Made by a program: the position numbers and the translations under genes. A DNA stretch of 64,000 bases, from contig NC_089766.1 in the NCBI RefSeq assembly GCF_040412425.1, forward strand, positions 17,459,508-17,523,507, read 5' to 3'. Below are positions 1 through 12,937 of the stretch, one piece after another (the stretch's first letter is position 1; each line of letters begins with the position of its first letter). The stretch is from Macrobrachium rosenbergii. Its lineage: Eukaryota; Arthropoda; Malacostraca; Decapoda; Palaemonidae. Below the pieces are notes generated by a model. It was not told the origin of the DNA and did not search any database. It was given only the letters and a program-made list of their open reading frames with translations.

Positions 1-129
1 GACGAAAATAAATCTCCACGACACTTCTCATATTGACGTGGCCCAGCAACACTTACGATATCTCTCCCATGACTCTTTGCCCCACCCCCCCGAATTTTGC
101 CCCCCACACTGCCAATACACACTGCATAT

Positions 130-369
<240 letters not shown>

Positions 370-430
370 TACATTTATTAGACAGATACAGAAATACAGA
401 TTAGACAGACAGATAGACAGACAGATAGAT

Positions 431-1159
431 TAATATTATACACAATACAGTTCTATGGCATCTACAACCAAATGTACACTGTAAACTGGGCATATCTGCA
501 ACAAACAGTACACAAAAGTACAGGCACATAAAATTTACCTACTGTCGACTGTACAACACAAATACATCAAGTACACCTACTGGAATTGTACGTTTCGTAG
601 TATACAAATATAAACTAATCTACATTGCATTAATTAATATTACCGCTTTGAACACACAGTAATAAACTGCCAAGCATATAATCAAGAAAGCAAGGTACAC
701 AAACAAAGCCCGCACGAAATGGCGTACATAAACAGAGAAGAAACAAACAAAACAATCTTACTTCTTTAAAACCACCACAAGTCACAGGCAACAATGACAA
801 TGAAAGTTACACGGAAGATTATTACAGTACAAAAGAAAAAAAAAAGGATGAATATACGGCTTAAATGGCAAGCTTGAAATTGCATCCAAACACGCACACA
901 CACACACTGGCACGCTCTTGTTTGCTTCCTTGCCTGCTTGCTTGAAGCTCTTTTGAACCTGTTCGGATGGACGCTAAAGGGAATTTTGATCGCGAGCACA
1001 ACGCTCTAAAAGGGATCTGGAACCTGGGGCGAAATTGCTTAGATAAATAGAAGGGGCTGGATTCGAAAACCTCTGACTCGCCTCGCTTACCCTCGAGAGT
1101 GCCATTACGTCATTAGGAGGCAATCATTTCTATGACGAATAGAGCTCAGGCTGGTTTGG

Positions 1160-1160
<1 letters not shown>
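431..1160. other. Non-coding AT-rich stretch
   Basis: No convincing gene is visible. A (CA) run lies near 895-906. A potential splice pair around 1081-1150 on the minus strand was examined and rejected because all three frames contain stops. Confidence 0.5.
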
Positions 1161-1162
<2 letters not shown>

Positions 1163-1221
<59 letters not shown>

Positions 1222-1362
1222 CCTCTGTTCATCATCGTTTGTTCTTTATAAGTGGGATATGACAACATGGAATAATTGAGAGAGAGAGAGAGAGAGAGAG
1301 AGTAGAGGCCTCTCTTTTTCATAGTTTGTTCTTTATAAGTGGGATATGACAACATGGAATAA

Positions 1363-1422
<60 letters not shown>

Positions 1423-1480
1423 GTCTCTGTTTATCATCGTTTGTTATTTATAAGTGGGATATGACAACATGGAACAATTA

Positions 1481-1546
<66 letters not shown>

Positions 1547-1601
1547 GGCCTCTGTTTATCATCGTTTCTTTATAAGTGGGATACGACAACATGGAACAAT
1601 T

Positions 1602-1672
<71 letters not shown>

Positions 1673-1732
1673 TAGAGGTCTCTGTTTATTATCGTTTGTT
1701 CTTTATAAGTGGGATATGACAACATGGAACAA

Positions 1733-1785
<53 letters not shown>

Positions 1786-1838
1786 CTCTGTTTTTCATCG
1801 TTTGTTATTTATAAGTGGAATATGACAACATGGAATAA

Positions 1839-1886
<48 letters not shown>

Positions 1887-1940
1887 CCTCTCTTTATCAT
1901 CGTTTGTTCTTTATAAGTGGGATATGACAACATGGAACAA

Positions 1941-1998
<58 letters not shown>

Positions 1999-2058
1999 AG
2001 AGGTCTCTGTTTAACATCGTTTGTTATTTATAAGTGGGATATGACAACATGGAACAAT

Positions 2059-2132
<74 letters not shown>

Positions 2133-2187
2133 CCTCCCTTTTTTCATCGTTTGTTCTTTATAAGTGGAATATGACAACATGGAATAA

Positions 2188-2233
<46 letters not shown>

Positions 2234-2287
2234 CCTCTCTTTTTCATCGTTTGTTCTTTATAAGTGGAATATGACAACATGGAATAA

Positions 2288-2353
<66 letters not shown>

Positions 2354-2408
2354 GCCTCTCTTTTTCATCGTTTGTTCTTTATAAGTGGAATATGACAACA
2401 TGGAATAA

Positions 2409-2483
<75 letters not shown>

Positions 2484-2528
2484 CTCTTTATCATCATTTG
2501 TTATTTATAAGTGGGATATGACAACATG

Positions 2529-2591
<63 letters not shown>

Positions 2592-2642
2592 CTGTTTTTC
2601 ATCGTTTTTCTTTATATGGAGTAGGATGACAACATGGAACAA

Positions 2643-2702
<60 letters not shown>

Positions 2703-2761
2703 AGAGGTCTCTGTTTGTCATCATTTGTTCTTTATAAGTGGGATATGACAACATGGAACAA

Positions 2762-2831
<70 letters not shown>

Positions 2832-2882
2832 GCCTCTGTTTATCATCGTTTCTTTATAAGTGACAATATGGACAATTAAGAA

Positions 2883-2956
<74 letters not shown>

Positions 2957-3007
2957 CCTCTGTTTATCATCATTTGTTCTTTATAAATGAGAGACAACAT
3001 GGAACAA

Positions 3008-3069
<62 letters not shown>

Positions 3070-3207
3070 CCTCGGTTTGTCATCATTTGTTCTTTATAAG
3101 TGGGATATGACAACATGGAACAATTAAGAGAGAGAGAGAGAGAGAGAGAGTGGAGGCCTCTGTTTATCATCGTTTCTTTATAAGTGGGATACAACAACAT
3201 GGAACAA

Positions 3208-3269
<62 letters not shown>

Positions 3270-3322
3270 GCCTCTGTTTATCATCGTTTGTTCTTTATAA
3301 ATGAGAGACAACATGGAACAAT

Positions 3323-3386
<64 letters not shown>

Positions 3387-3438
3387 GCCTCTGTTTATCA
3401 TCGTTTGTTCTTTATAAATGAGAGACAACATGGAACAA

Positions 3439-3506
<68 letters not shown>

Positions 3507-3560
3507 GCCTCTGTTTATCATCGTTTGTTCTTTATAAATGAGACATGACAATACAGAACA
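1163..3560. repeat. Compound minisatellite: (GA)n plus ~65-bp spacer, about 21 units
   Basis: Each unit is a (GA)n run of variable length followed by a conserved spacer of about 65 bp (AGGCCTCTGTTTATCATCG ... TTTATAAGTGGGATATGACAACATGGAACAATTAA). I count about 21 spacer copies, most spaced 100-130 bp. Spacers vary by point changes and small deletions (for example a subgroup with ATGAGAGACAACATGG near 2980-3430), while the (GA) runs vary most in length. Serine/leucine- and arginine/glutamate-rich open frames on both strands are artefacts of the array. Confidence 0.95.
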
Positions 3561-3829
3561 ATAAACAATCCAAAATTAGGGTTTCCTAACGTCGGTCCTT
3601 TACTTAATGTCACTCTCAAGTATATTTTCATTTCCTTTGTCTTGAGACATCAAATAAGCACAGTACTTCTGAGACATGATAAAGGAGTATCTACGCTGCG
3701 TGAGAAAGGAGCATTGTTCTGACATGAAAAGGGATCGTTTGATGTATTTATAAATGGATAAAAAAATTTTTTGCCAGAGAATTTAGTGAGAGAGAGTAGA
3801 GAGAGGACACAAAGAGAGAAAAAGGAGCA
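3561..3829. other. Short non-coding spacer between two minisatellites
   Basis: Unique AT-rich sequence between the GA-spacer array and the 34-bp array. Its right end (from about 3785) already shows GA-rich sequence and a single leftover copy of the first array's spacer phrase (CCTCTGTTTATCATTCTTTG, 3858-3877), so the two arrays share ancestry or have exchanged sequence. Confidence 0.5.
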
Positions 3830-5297
3830 TTTTTGGGACACAAAAGATAGGAAAAAGGCCTCTGTTTATCATTCTTTGGACATAAATGAGGAAATGGAAC
3901 ATTCTTGGGAAAAAGAGGGAGAAAATGAGCATTCTTGGGACACAAAAGAGAGAAAAAGGAGGCATTCTTGGGACATCGTTTGTTCTTATAAAAGAGAGAG
4001 GAAAAAGGAGAATTCTTGGGACACAAAGGGAAAAATTAGCATTCTTGGTCCACAAAAGAGAGGAAAAATAGCATTCTTGGGACACAAAAGAGAGGAAAGA
4101 ACGAGCATTCTTGGGGTACAAAAGATTGTTCTGACATGAAAACGAAAGCATTCTTGGGCCACAAAAGAGAGGAAAAAGGATTTTTGGGAGACAAAAGAGA
4201 GGAAAACGTGAGTATTCTTGGGACACAAAAGAGAGGAAAAAAGGAGCATTTTTGGGACACAAAAGATAGGAAAAAAGGAGCATTCTTGGGACACACAAGG
4301 ATAGGAAAAAGGAACATTCTTGGGACAAAAAGAGGGAAAAATTAGCATTCTTGGGCCACAAAAAGAGGAAAAAGGAGCATTCTTGGGAGACAAAAGAGAG
4401 GAAAAAAGGAGCATTCTTGGGACACAAAAGAGAGGAAAGAAGGAGCATTCTTGGGCCACAAAAGAGAGGAAAAAAGAGCATTCTTGAGACACAAAGGAGA
4501 GGAAAAAAGGAACATTCTTGGGACACAAAAGAGGGGAAAAATGAGCATTCTTGGGCCACAAAAGAGAGGAAAAAAAGAGCATTCTTGGGAGACAAAGAGA
4601 AAAAGAGATTCTTGGGACAAAAGGAGAAAAATTCTTGGGACACAAAAGAGAGGAAAAAAAGGAGCATTCTTGGGACACAAAAAGAGGGAAAAATGAGCAT
4701 TCTTGGGCCACAAAAGAGACAAAAAGGCATTCTTGGGACACAAAAGAAAAAAGGAGCATTCTTGGGACACAAAAGAGGGGAAAAAATGAGCATTCTTGGG
4801 CCACAAAAGAGAGGAAAAAAAGAGCATTCTTGGGACACAAAAGAGAAAAAAGGAGCATTCTTGGGACACAAAAGAGGGGAAAAAATGAGCATTCTTGGGC
4901 CACAAAAGAGAGGAAAAAAGGAGCATTCTTGGGACACAAAAGAGAGAAAAAATGGACATTCTTGGGACACAAAAGAGGGAAAAAATGAGCATTCTTGGGC
5001 CACAAAAGAGAGGAAAAAAGGAGCATTCTTGGGCCACAAAAGAGAGGAAAAAAGGAGCATTCTTGGGACACAAAAGAGAGGAAAAAAGGAGCATTCTTGG
5101 GACACAAAAGAGGGGAAAAAATTAGCATTCTTGGGCCACAAAAGAGAGGAAAAAGGAGCATTCTTGGGACACAAAAGAGAGGAACAAAGGAGCATTCTTG
5201 GGACACAAAAGAGGGGATAAATTAGCATTCTTGGGCCACAAAAGAGAGAAAAAAAGAGCATTCTTGGGACACAAAAGAGAGGAAAGAAAGGAGCATT
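3830..5297. repeat. ~34-bp minisatellite (GAGCATTCTTGGGACACAAA type), about 43 units
   Basis: Tandem units of about 33-35 bp alternate between two main forms, GGGACACAAAAGAGAGGAAA and GGGCCACAAAAGAGAGGAAA, each preceded by GAGCATTCTT. The unit length is not a multiple of three and the repeat lacks stops in several frames, so long open frames occur on both strands (up to 505 codons, minus strand, 3783-5300). Three units make a 34-residue protein period. I see no start context, splice sites or domain that would make it a gene, and treat it as a satellite. Confidence 0.9.
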
Positions 5298-5347
5298 CAT
5301 ATAACATCTAAGTCTCTCAACACATTACAAATATAAACAAGTAAAAA

Positions 5348-5700
5348 CTGCGCCGAAGCCGAAGCTCAGCCACAGTCCGTTGGTGGCCTCAGCCACGGCC
5401 CATGAAACTCAACCACGGTCCGGTGGTGGCCTGTGTTGTTGGTAAATATGGCGGTGCCAGACGCACGATCATAACTAACTTTAACCTTATTAAATAAAAT
5501 AAAAACTAATGAGGCTAGAGGGCTGCAATTTGGTATGTTTGATGATTGGAGGGCGGAAGATCAACATACCAATTTGCAGCCCTCTAGCCTCACTAGTTTT
5601 TAAGATATGAGGGAGGACAGAAAAAGTGCACATGCGCATACAAAAAGCCATCTCAACGGTTTTCTTTTACAGAAAGCTAAAAAAAAAAAAAAAAAAAAAA
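5348..5700 (+). mobile_element. Hairpin-rich short element, copy B1 (5'-truncated)
   Basis: First of five related copies, all plus strand. The core is a long imperfect hairpin (about 5510-5590): GGCTAGAGGGCTGCAATTTG pairs with CAAATTGCAGCCCTCTAGCC across a loop of about 20 bases. It is followed by GAGGGCGGACAGAAAAAG-type sequence and ends in ACAGAAAGCTAAAA and a poly(A) run. The left end lacks the first hairpins present in other copies. No protein is encoded. Confidence 0.85.
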
Positions 5701-5837
5701 AACTAGGATTCCTATTACAATCAATGAGTTCAAACTGACAGAAAAAACTTATAAAAATATAAAAAGACTTCATGTTCCATACAAAAAGGAATATTTATTT
5801 ACCACTGATTTTATCTAATTAAAATTTGACTGTCAAA

Positions 5838-6110
5838 CCAAGCGCTAAGGTATTTTCAGCCATTCAGCACTTAAGACAATGAAAAGAGGGGGTTTGAAGG
5901 GTTGAACAGCAAGATAAACAGATCCAGAAAGAAATGAAATGAAGAATAAAGATATAACAGTTCAACTGAGAGAAAACGCTCAGCTGCACTAAGAAGTCTT
6001 ACCTAGACAGACTAGACAGCAAGACTGAAGAAAGGAAGCGAGAATGAAGGTTAAGTTTAAGGCTAAAAAGTGGATGTACCTCGGGGCCGAATGAACTCTG
6101 AAACGTTTGA
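5838..6110 (+). mobile_element. Diverged SINE-like repeat related to family A
   Basis: Contains AGCCATTCAGCACTTAAGAC, GGTTTGAAGGGTTGAACAG and GAAAGAAATGAAATGAAGAA in the same order as the family A repeats elsewhere in the window, but strongly diverged. It may be a sister subfamily. No protein is encoded. Confidence 0.55.
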
Positions 6111-6227
6111 TAATACTCAAGGTGCACCAGCAAAACCCTTCCACGGAATATTCATATAACATGAAAAATGAATATGAAAAATGAGTATTCTGCTAATAAT
6201 TTTGATGGGCTATGGATAAAAACTTAC

Positions 6228-6337
6228 CTCCTGAAAGGAGCCAACCTCGACGAGTGAACCAAGAGAGTCGGGGCTGGAGAATCGGGTCTGGAGTCAGAAC
6301 GAGCGAATCGGGCGAGGAACTCTTCCGGGATGTTTAC
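6228..6337 (-). CDS. Candidate coding exon 5 of an unrecognised minus-strand gene
   Basis: On the minus strand the block is preceded by a good acceptor (TTTGCTTTTGCGCCCAG) and followed by a consensus donor (GGAG|GTAAGT). It is 110 bp, GC-rich in an AT-rich neighbourhood, and open in the frame that starts VNIPEEFLARFARSD and continues to about SSRLAPFRR, leaving two bases for the next exon. The phase matches the exon at 11414-11536 (phase 0 to phase 0), whereas the other open frame of that exon would hit a stop here. The peptide is rich in Arg, Ser and Pro and looks disordered after EEFLARF. I recognise no domain. The next exon lies beyond the left edge or was not found. An alternative is a chance open block, but both splice signals and phase argue against that. 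Confidence 0.6.
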
Positions 6338-6399
6338 CTGGGCGCAAAAGCAAACAAACAAGTAAAATATGGTGGAAATAAACTGGCAGATAAGTGAAT

Positions 6400-8975
6400 G
6401 TTTGCTCTTCTAGTTGGTGAGTCAGCCCAACATTCACCCATCTCTTAGTATGAGTCATCTGCAAATCAATGTCTTAAATTTTTTCTCTCTTTTCTCAACG
6501 GTACAATTAGGTGTCTCCCAGCGCCCTTGTTACTATATTCTTCATATTCTCTTTGTGTTCTTTAATCGCTCACCGAATTGAATTGAAATAATATCCATCA
6601 AGCACCACGTCATGCAGACCATATGCCATTTATAGATAAAGTATGTTCAAAGTTAATGATTGATAGGTCATATTTGATGAAGAATGTTTATATGTTGAAC
6701 GAAGTAGATTACACTTTCTATGGAGAAGTGTTCTGCTTCATCGTTAACAGAATGCACATATGTTTATATTAATTTTCTTTCCGTCACTCGATCTAACTAG
6801 ACCAGAGGTTCTCAACCAAGGGAGAATTCGCCCTCTAGGGGGAAATTTCAGAGTTTCAGGGGGAGAATTGTGACCAAGGATCTTTAGACAATTTTTGAAA
6901 GTGGGCGAGGGAATGACATTCTGACATATGGTGAAAGGGTGCATGGGCCAAAAAAAGGCTGAGAACCACTGAACTAGACTATTTCTTTGTTAGTGGGTGA
7001 ATTTTTGTAATTCATGAACGCGGCATTTGCTAAATTAAATATTTCAAAAGAGTGACCATTTCACGTTACTGAACTATTCCTGAAATATTCCAAAATCGTT
7101 TAACGTTAAATTTCCACTTTTCGAAGGTTATCACCAAAGGAGCGTTAACACTTGGGTTTATAAATGCGTGTAAATTCTTGTAAACTATTTCGTAAACCTG
7201 ACATTTTTACCGAAGTTATTCTTTTTCTTAGGCGGAAAATGTTGGGTATCTTTTGCATTTATACCAAGGGTTACGGGATACAATTAACTCTAATTACTAC
7301 TTGTTCCTTTAGCTGTCATGAAGACATGAGTTACGATAAATTATTTCTTAATCCTTTACCTACCATGGAGCTGTAACAGAAAATAAACAGTAAAAACTGC
7401 CTGTCTGTCCATTCTCAAACAAAGGGGTCCCAAACGGGGAATACAAAAAAAAAAAAACCTGCCTCTTCAAAAACCAAGGTACTAATATATATCAAAATAG
7501 CTATAAATAACTACCCTTCAAGAGCAATGAAAGATCACAAATAAGTATTTTGATTTTGGAAAGATTCTTTGGAATAAAGAAAAAAAAGCACATCATATAA
7601 GATACTTATCAACTTAATAAGAATTAAAAAAAAAAAAACAATAAACAAGCATTGAAAAAATATGAAAAATTCATCATAGTGCATTATCAAACACCTGTCA
7701 TACTTATTCCCTCAGTGTCTCAATCATTTTCGAGCGCAATGTTACTGATTCGTTCGTCTGATTACATCATCCTTTCGTGTTACTCATCTGATGGACACTT
7801 CATTACAACTTAATCCCTTAAAGACATGGAGAAATGCGATAAAACTAAATTCAATTTGGGATTAAGGAAGGCAACCTTTTATTAAATAAGTCTGCTCGTC
7901 GTCAAGATAATTAAGTTTTTTCCATATAATAGTCGCTCAACATGAATAATCATTACTTCCTGACACACAAATTCTGCTAAATTTTTAACGGCCCTGTTTC
8001 CCAGTTCCCTTTATTTGAAAATTCACCTCAAAGGAATAAAATCCAATGAAACAATATAAGTTTTGTTTGCAGTAAAATTTACTTTCATTTAGTATAATTA
8101 TGGGAAACTTTATCTATATTTAAACCATATTTCCATGCCAAACTGATGAACAAGAAACATTCTGCTTACATAAAATCCCTTTGTATCCATTCAAAAAATC
8201 ATAAACTTGAATTACTCCTTCAATGAAATAACTAAAAATTCAAACGAACTTTGCTTGAATTACAATTTTCATTTAATAATGAGAAGCAACAACAGATTTT
8301 ATTAAAATTCTGCTACTCATTCAACGGCGAGTACCAGCAGAATATCGTGATTGCAAATGCGATTTTCTAAGTCAATGAGAAGCAACGTAAATTATACTTA
8401 TTCTAGAATTTAGCTTGACAACGAGAAACAACAATTTTTCCAGAATTAGGATTTCATGGGATTTGTTCCAAAACCAACGTATAATCCTGAACACGAAAAG
8501 TGGATTTAACCTGTACTGTGACGTACAATTAGGCTACACGAAAAATGGATTATGGACCAAAATATGAAGGATTACAGGCGAGTCTTGGTAATAAGTTTAA
8601 CAGAATTTAATACATAGATTTTCAGAAAAAAAATCTTACTTTTATGAAGAAAAATATAAATGAAGACCTTGGGAAGCCTCGCTTGTCTAAAAACTTTTAA
8701 TTACATAATCAGTAATGCGTTCAACGGTAAAGGTCTTTATCTCATGCAAGACACTAACTTCATGGGAATATTATAAATTAGGTTGCAAATTCGTAGGAAA
8801 ATTGTAAAACGGCTTTCCATCTCATGGAATAACTCGCTTTCAACTGTGGATAACGTAATTTTTGTCTTCGTACCGAGTAACTCGTGCATAACAATAAAAT
8901 AAAATGAATCCCAATAAATATTAAAAAATATGGAAACTATCATTTACCGATGTGTTAAATCGACAAAAGTTTAAT
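6400..8975. other. Intronic or intergenic AT-rich sequence without detectable gene
   Basis: About 2.6 kb of AT-rich sequence with only short stop-riddled frames. It contains a small A-run at 7450 and a CCTCTAGGGGGAAATTTCAG region near 6800-6970 that may be a decayed repeat. If the minus-strand gene is real, this lies in its intron 4. Confidence 0.5.
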
Positions 8976-10492
8976 CGTTTCAACGTTTAGTCTAAATCTG
9001 GCGTTCAGCATTTAACCTGAACCTGACTTTCAACGTTTTCATCTGGCGTTTAGCATTTAACCTGAAACTTTCAACTGGCGTTCAACGTTTAACTTAAACC
9101 TGACTTTCAACGTTTAGTCTAAATCTGGCGTTTTCTAAATCTGGTCTAAATCTGGCGTTCAACCTAAACGTTAACCTAAACCGTTTCTAAATCTGGCGTT
9201 CAACGTTTAATCTAAACCTGACTTTCAACGTTTAGTCTAAATCTGGCGTTCAACGTTTAATCTAAACCTGACTTTCAACGTTTAGTCTAAATCTGGCGTT
9301 CAACGTTTAATCTAAACCTGACTTTCAACGTTTAGTCTAAATCTGGCGTTCAACGTTTAATCTAAACCTCAACGACTTAAAACGTTTACGTTTCTAAAAT
9401 CTGGCGTTCAACGTTTAACCTAAACCTGACTTTCAACGTTTAGTCTAAATCTGGCGTTCAACGTTTAACCTAAACCTGACTTTCAACGTTTAGTCTAAAT
9501 CTGGCGTTCAACGTTTAACTTAAAATCTGGCGTTCAACTCTAAACGACTTTCAACGTTTAGTCTAAATCTGGCGTTCAACGTTTAACCTAAACCTGACTT
9601 TCAACGTTTAGTCTAAATCTGGCGTTCAACGTTTAATCTAAACCTGACTTTCAACGTTTAGTCTAAATCTGACGTTCAACGTTCAACCTAAACCAGACTT
9701 TCAACGTTTAGTCTAAATCTGGCGTTCAACGTTCTAAACGTTCAACCTAAACGTTTAATCTAAAGACTTTCAACGTTTAGTCTAAATCTGGCGTTCAACG
9801 TTTAATCTAAACCTGACTTTCAACGTTTAGTCTAAATCTGGCGTTCAACGTTTAATCTAAACCTGACTTTCAACGTTTAGTCTAAATCGTTCAACGTTTA
9901 ATCTAAACCTGACTTTCAACGCGTTCAACGTTTAACTTAAACCTGACTTTCAACGTTTTCTAAATCTGGCGTTCAACGTTTAATCTAAACCTGACTTTCA
10001 ACGTTTAGTCTAAATCTGGCGTTCAACGTTTTCTAAACTGACTTTCAACGTTTAGTCTAAATCTGGCGTTCAACGACTTGACTTTCAACGTTTAGTCTAA
10101 ATCTGGCGTTCAACGTTTAATCTAAATCTGACTTTCAACGTTTAGTCTAAATCTGGCGTTCAAAGTTTAATCTAAACCCGACTTTCAACGTCTAAATCTT
10201 TCAAGTCTAAATCTGGCGTTCAACGTTTAATTTAATGACTTTCAACGTTTAGTCACGTTCAACGTTCAATCTAAACCAGACTTTCAACGTTTAGTCTAAA
10301 TCTGGCGTTCAACGTTCTGAAAGTTTAACGTTCAACCTAAACCAGACTTTCAGCGTTTTTAAACTCGTTCAAACTTTCAACGTTTAGTCTAAAGCTGACG
10401 TTCAACGTTACAAACCAGACTTTCAACGTTTAGTCTAAATCTGGCGTTCAACGTTTAATCTAAATCTGACTTTCAACGTTTAGTCCAAATAA
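8976..10492. repeat. ~50-bp dimeric satellite, about 30 units
   Basis: Tandem array built from two alternating ~25-bp halves, CTAAACCTGACTTTCAACGT and CTAAATCTGGCGTTCAACGT, each followed by TTAGT or TTAAT. The halves share CTAAA.CTG.C.TTCAACGTTTA, so the 50-mer is an old duplication of a 25-mer. The middle is regular. Many units are shortened at 9130-9200, 9370-9400, 9720-9770 and after 9900 by internal deletions. No open frame of note. Confidence 0.95.
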
Positions 10493-10599
10493 TTTATAAA
10501 CCTGAGGTGATACAACATTACAGGAAAGACTGAAGAGACTTTCACAGCCAAATAATTTATACCTGAGGTGATAATATGAGGGAGTGTCGTCTTAATGGT

Positions 10600-10930
10600 T
10601 TCACCCCGGTGGTGTAAGGAATTGGAATACAGAACTTAGGCCAAAGGCCAAGCACTGGGACCTATGAGGTCATTCAGCGCTGAAAAGGAAATTTACTGAA
10701 GGTTTGAAAGGTGGAACAGGAGGAAAACCTCGCAGTTGCACTATGAAACAATTGTTAGAGAGTGTGGAAAGTAAGATGTAAGAAAGAGCATATGAACGGA
10801 GGTACAGTAAAAGGAATGAAAGAGGCTGCAGTCAGGGGCCGTAAGGACGCTGCAAAGAGCCTTAAGTAATGCTTACAGTGTACCACGTAAGGCGTACTGA
10901 CGGCACTATCCCCCTGCGGGGCCCTGTGGT
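10600..10930 (+). mobile_element. SINE-like family A, copy A1
   Basis: Near full-length copy: starts around GGAATACAGAACTTAGGCCAAAGG, carries GGGACCTATGAGGTCATTCA, AACCTCGCAGTTGCACTATG and GGGGCCG.AAGGACGCTGCAAAG, and ends with a GC-rich palindromic tail (CCCCCTGCGGGG). About 300 bp, no open frame, and no clear tRNA A/B boxes visible, so the class (SINE or MITE-like) is not settled. Confidence 0.85.
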
Positions 10931-11301
10931 GAAAGGACTAACTTGTCGTGGCCCTCATATTTTTATCGCAGGCATTTCAATAAAACAGTGAAAACTCATG
11001 TGTGTTGTGCTTTCCCTCCTACCCCTCTCTTTTAATTTCGACACGTGAAAACTCGTGTCTCTTGTGCTTTCTCTCCCCTACATTTCAATTTCTACACGTG
11101 AAAACTAATGTGCTTTCTCCCTCCTCTCTTTCAATTTCCACTCTATCTTTGCGGCCCCGTCCCCCCGCCCCCGCCTTGGGTCAAATAAGGCATACTGGAT
11201 TTTTGGGAACAAGAACCATATTGCCCCTCCTCGTCCGCTTCCAGAATCGAACACCAGTCCCTCATTTTGTGAGCTATGCGAACTACCACTGCTCCCTGAA
11301 G

Positions 11302-11303
<2 letters not shown>

Positions 11304-11362
<59 letters not shown>
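11304..11362. repeat. (GA)n microsatellite
   Basis: Pure GA dinucleotide tract of about 58 bp, lying just left of candidate exon 4. Confidence 0.97.
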
Positions 11363-11413
11363 CAAAATTATCACAGTCATCCAGTATCAAAATAAAAAAA
11401 TTGTTTTCTCTAC

Positions 11414-11536
11414 CTGTAATCCTTCGGTGCCAATGGGGGTGAAGGGCATGCTGGAGGGGGTTCGGTTACCCCCGGGGTCCCCGTCATCCACCGGAGTGTT
11501 GCCAGCTCTCGCCATGTGGGACCGGACCTCCTGCAG
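11414..11536 (-). CDS. Candidate coding exon 4 of an unrecognised minus-strand gene
   Basis: Minus-strand block of 123 bp, exactly 41 codons, bounded by acceptor CTAATTATTACAG and donor CAG|GTAGAG. In phase 0 it reads LQEVRSHMARAGNTP, then a Gly/Asp/Pro-rich part (VDDGDPGGNRTPSS), then MPFTPIGTEGLQ. GC content and third-position GC are far above the surrounding introns. Phase 0 is the frame that joins both the exon at 18576-18741 upstream and the exon at 6228-6337 downstream without a stop. A second acceptor six bases in (CTGCAG|G) is possible. No domain is recognised. The composition suggests a linker or disordered region of a larger protein. Confidence 0.65.
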
Positions 11537-11623
11537 CTGTAATAATTAGGGTAAGGGTGTTTATTAGTTGACCTCAGCTTGATGCAACGTCAGTTACATA
11601 CAGTACATACATACATGCACACA

Positions 11624-11624
11624 C

Positions 11625-11689
<65 letters not shown>

Positions 11690-11872
11690 GACCCCATTCA
11701 GACTGGATAGTATCTAATGGAGTATCCGTACGGATACTTGATAATGTGGACTGTTTGTCCAAGAAAGCTTGTAACTTTTTCTGAATAAATACTCCATTAG
11801 ATACCATCCAGTTTGAATGAGATCCTTTTAGTAACTCTACTAATGCACAGAACAATTGTATATGTGATAAAG

Positions 11873-11965
<93 letters not shown>
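11624..11965. mobile_element. Palindromic (foldback) insert inside a (TA)n tract
   Basis: Two (TA)n runs (about 11626-11685 and 11876-11965) flank an inverted repeat. The left arm (about 11685-11726, AAAAGGACCCCATTCAGACT ...) pairs with the right arm (about 11788-11829, ... AATGAGATCCTTTT) over about 41 bp, with a loop of about 60 bp. It has the look of a small MITE or snap-back element with TA target preference. No coding capacity. Confidence 0.75.
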
Positions 11966-11968
<3 letters not shown>

Positions 11969-11974
11969 TATTAC

Positions 11975-12935
11975 ATAATCATATAACAATGATATAATTT
12001 TATGTAATTTACATATAATGTACTTTATATATATAATATATATAAATATATATATACATATATATATATATACATATATATATAAACTTGCATGTATATA
12101 ATGAGATAAAGAACTACGTTACACCACATCATTTACATAACATAATGAAAACGCAGAGCTAATCCACAAATTCTTGAAGCAATTAGCAGAAATGCAAATG
12201 AATTCCCCACAACCAAAATTAACGCCTAAATTACACCTAATTACACAGACCATACCGCAAAATTACGAAACCAAACATCGCCAACAAACACATTCTGCAT
12301 GTTTAGGGGATCTCCAACGAACGGCACAGGAATTAGGCATAAAAAGGACCGCTAATTATTCCAATAAAAACTTTGCTGAATCATAAATAACAACAATTAA
12401 ATGTACCTTTACCCTGATAAGTCTCTAACTGATGGTTATTCAAACTTCGTAATTCTTTGTATTTGTGTAATTTCTTGCCCATTACGCCATCATGTATTTA
12501 CTGTAATTTGAGCCAGGGTTTAATAACATAAAATTGCACTAAAGATCGGAAAACAAAAGTCTGCAATGAAGAAAATAATGGAAAGTTGGAAAGGCTGTAA
12601 TTAACAACTGCCCTTAAAAGAAAAAATACAAAAATCAAAGCAGGCAGAAAAACCAAAGATAAAAATCGTGGATAGTTATCAACATCTGGTAGCAGCAGCC
12701 ACTACTGCTTATACTATTAATGCTAGTTTTGTTAATAAGAACAAGCATTCTGAAAGCACTGCTAAAGCAATGCATGTCTTCTACCGATTCCCGACCAATC
12801 CTCTCTCAGAGCATTCTGACTGATGCAGTGTTCAAGAAGACGCCATAACAGTTCTTACAAAAGTAAATAACGCCTGTGATTTTCCCTCCACGAGATGTAC
12901 CTGTGACACACGAATGCCCCAAATGACTGCTACAT
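11975..12935. other. AT-rich non-coding stretch
   Basis: Decayed TA-rich sequence to about 12090, then unique sequence. A 70-codon plus-strand frame at 12174-12386 has no recognisable features and I do not call it. Would be intron 3 of the minus-strand gene. Confidence 0.45.
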
Positions 12936-12937
12936 TT

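Noticed and set aside
1081..1152. Possible minus-strand exon 6 (acceptor in (CT)n followed by CCAAACCAG, donor GAGG|GTAAGC)
   Set aside because: Splice signals look good, but all three frames contain stops within the block. It could only be a terminal exon with a stop and lacks independent support.
1163..3560. CRISPR-like array (repeat plus spacer pattern)
   Set aside because: Here the spacer is the conserved part and the repeat is a variable-length dinucleotide run. The sequence is eukaryotic.
3783..5300. 505-codon minus-strand open frame and 289-codon plus-strand frame
   Set aside because: Both are translations of the 34-bp minisatellite. No splice context, promoter or non-repeat domain.
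5510..5590. microRNA precursor call for the long hairpin of family B
   Set aside because: It is part of a repeated element in five copies. Without small-RNA data a miRNA label is not justified.
6007..6028. 22-bp mini-exon-like block with CAG and GTAAG
   Set aside because: It lies within a diverged SINE-like repeat and is better explained as chance.
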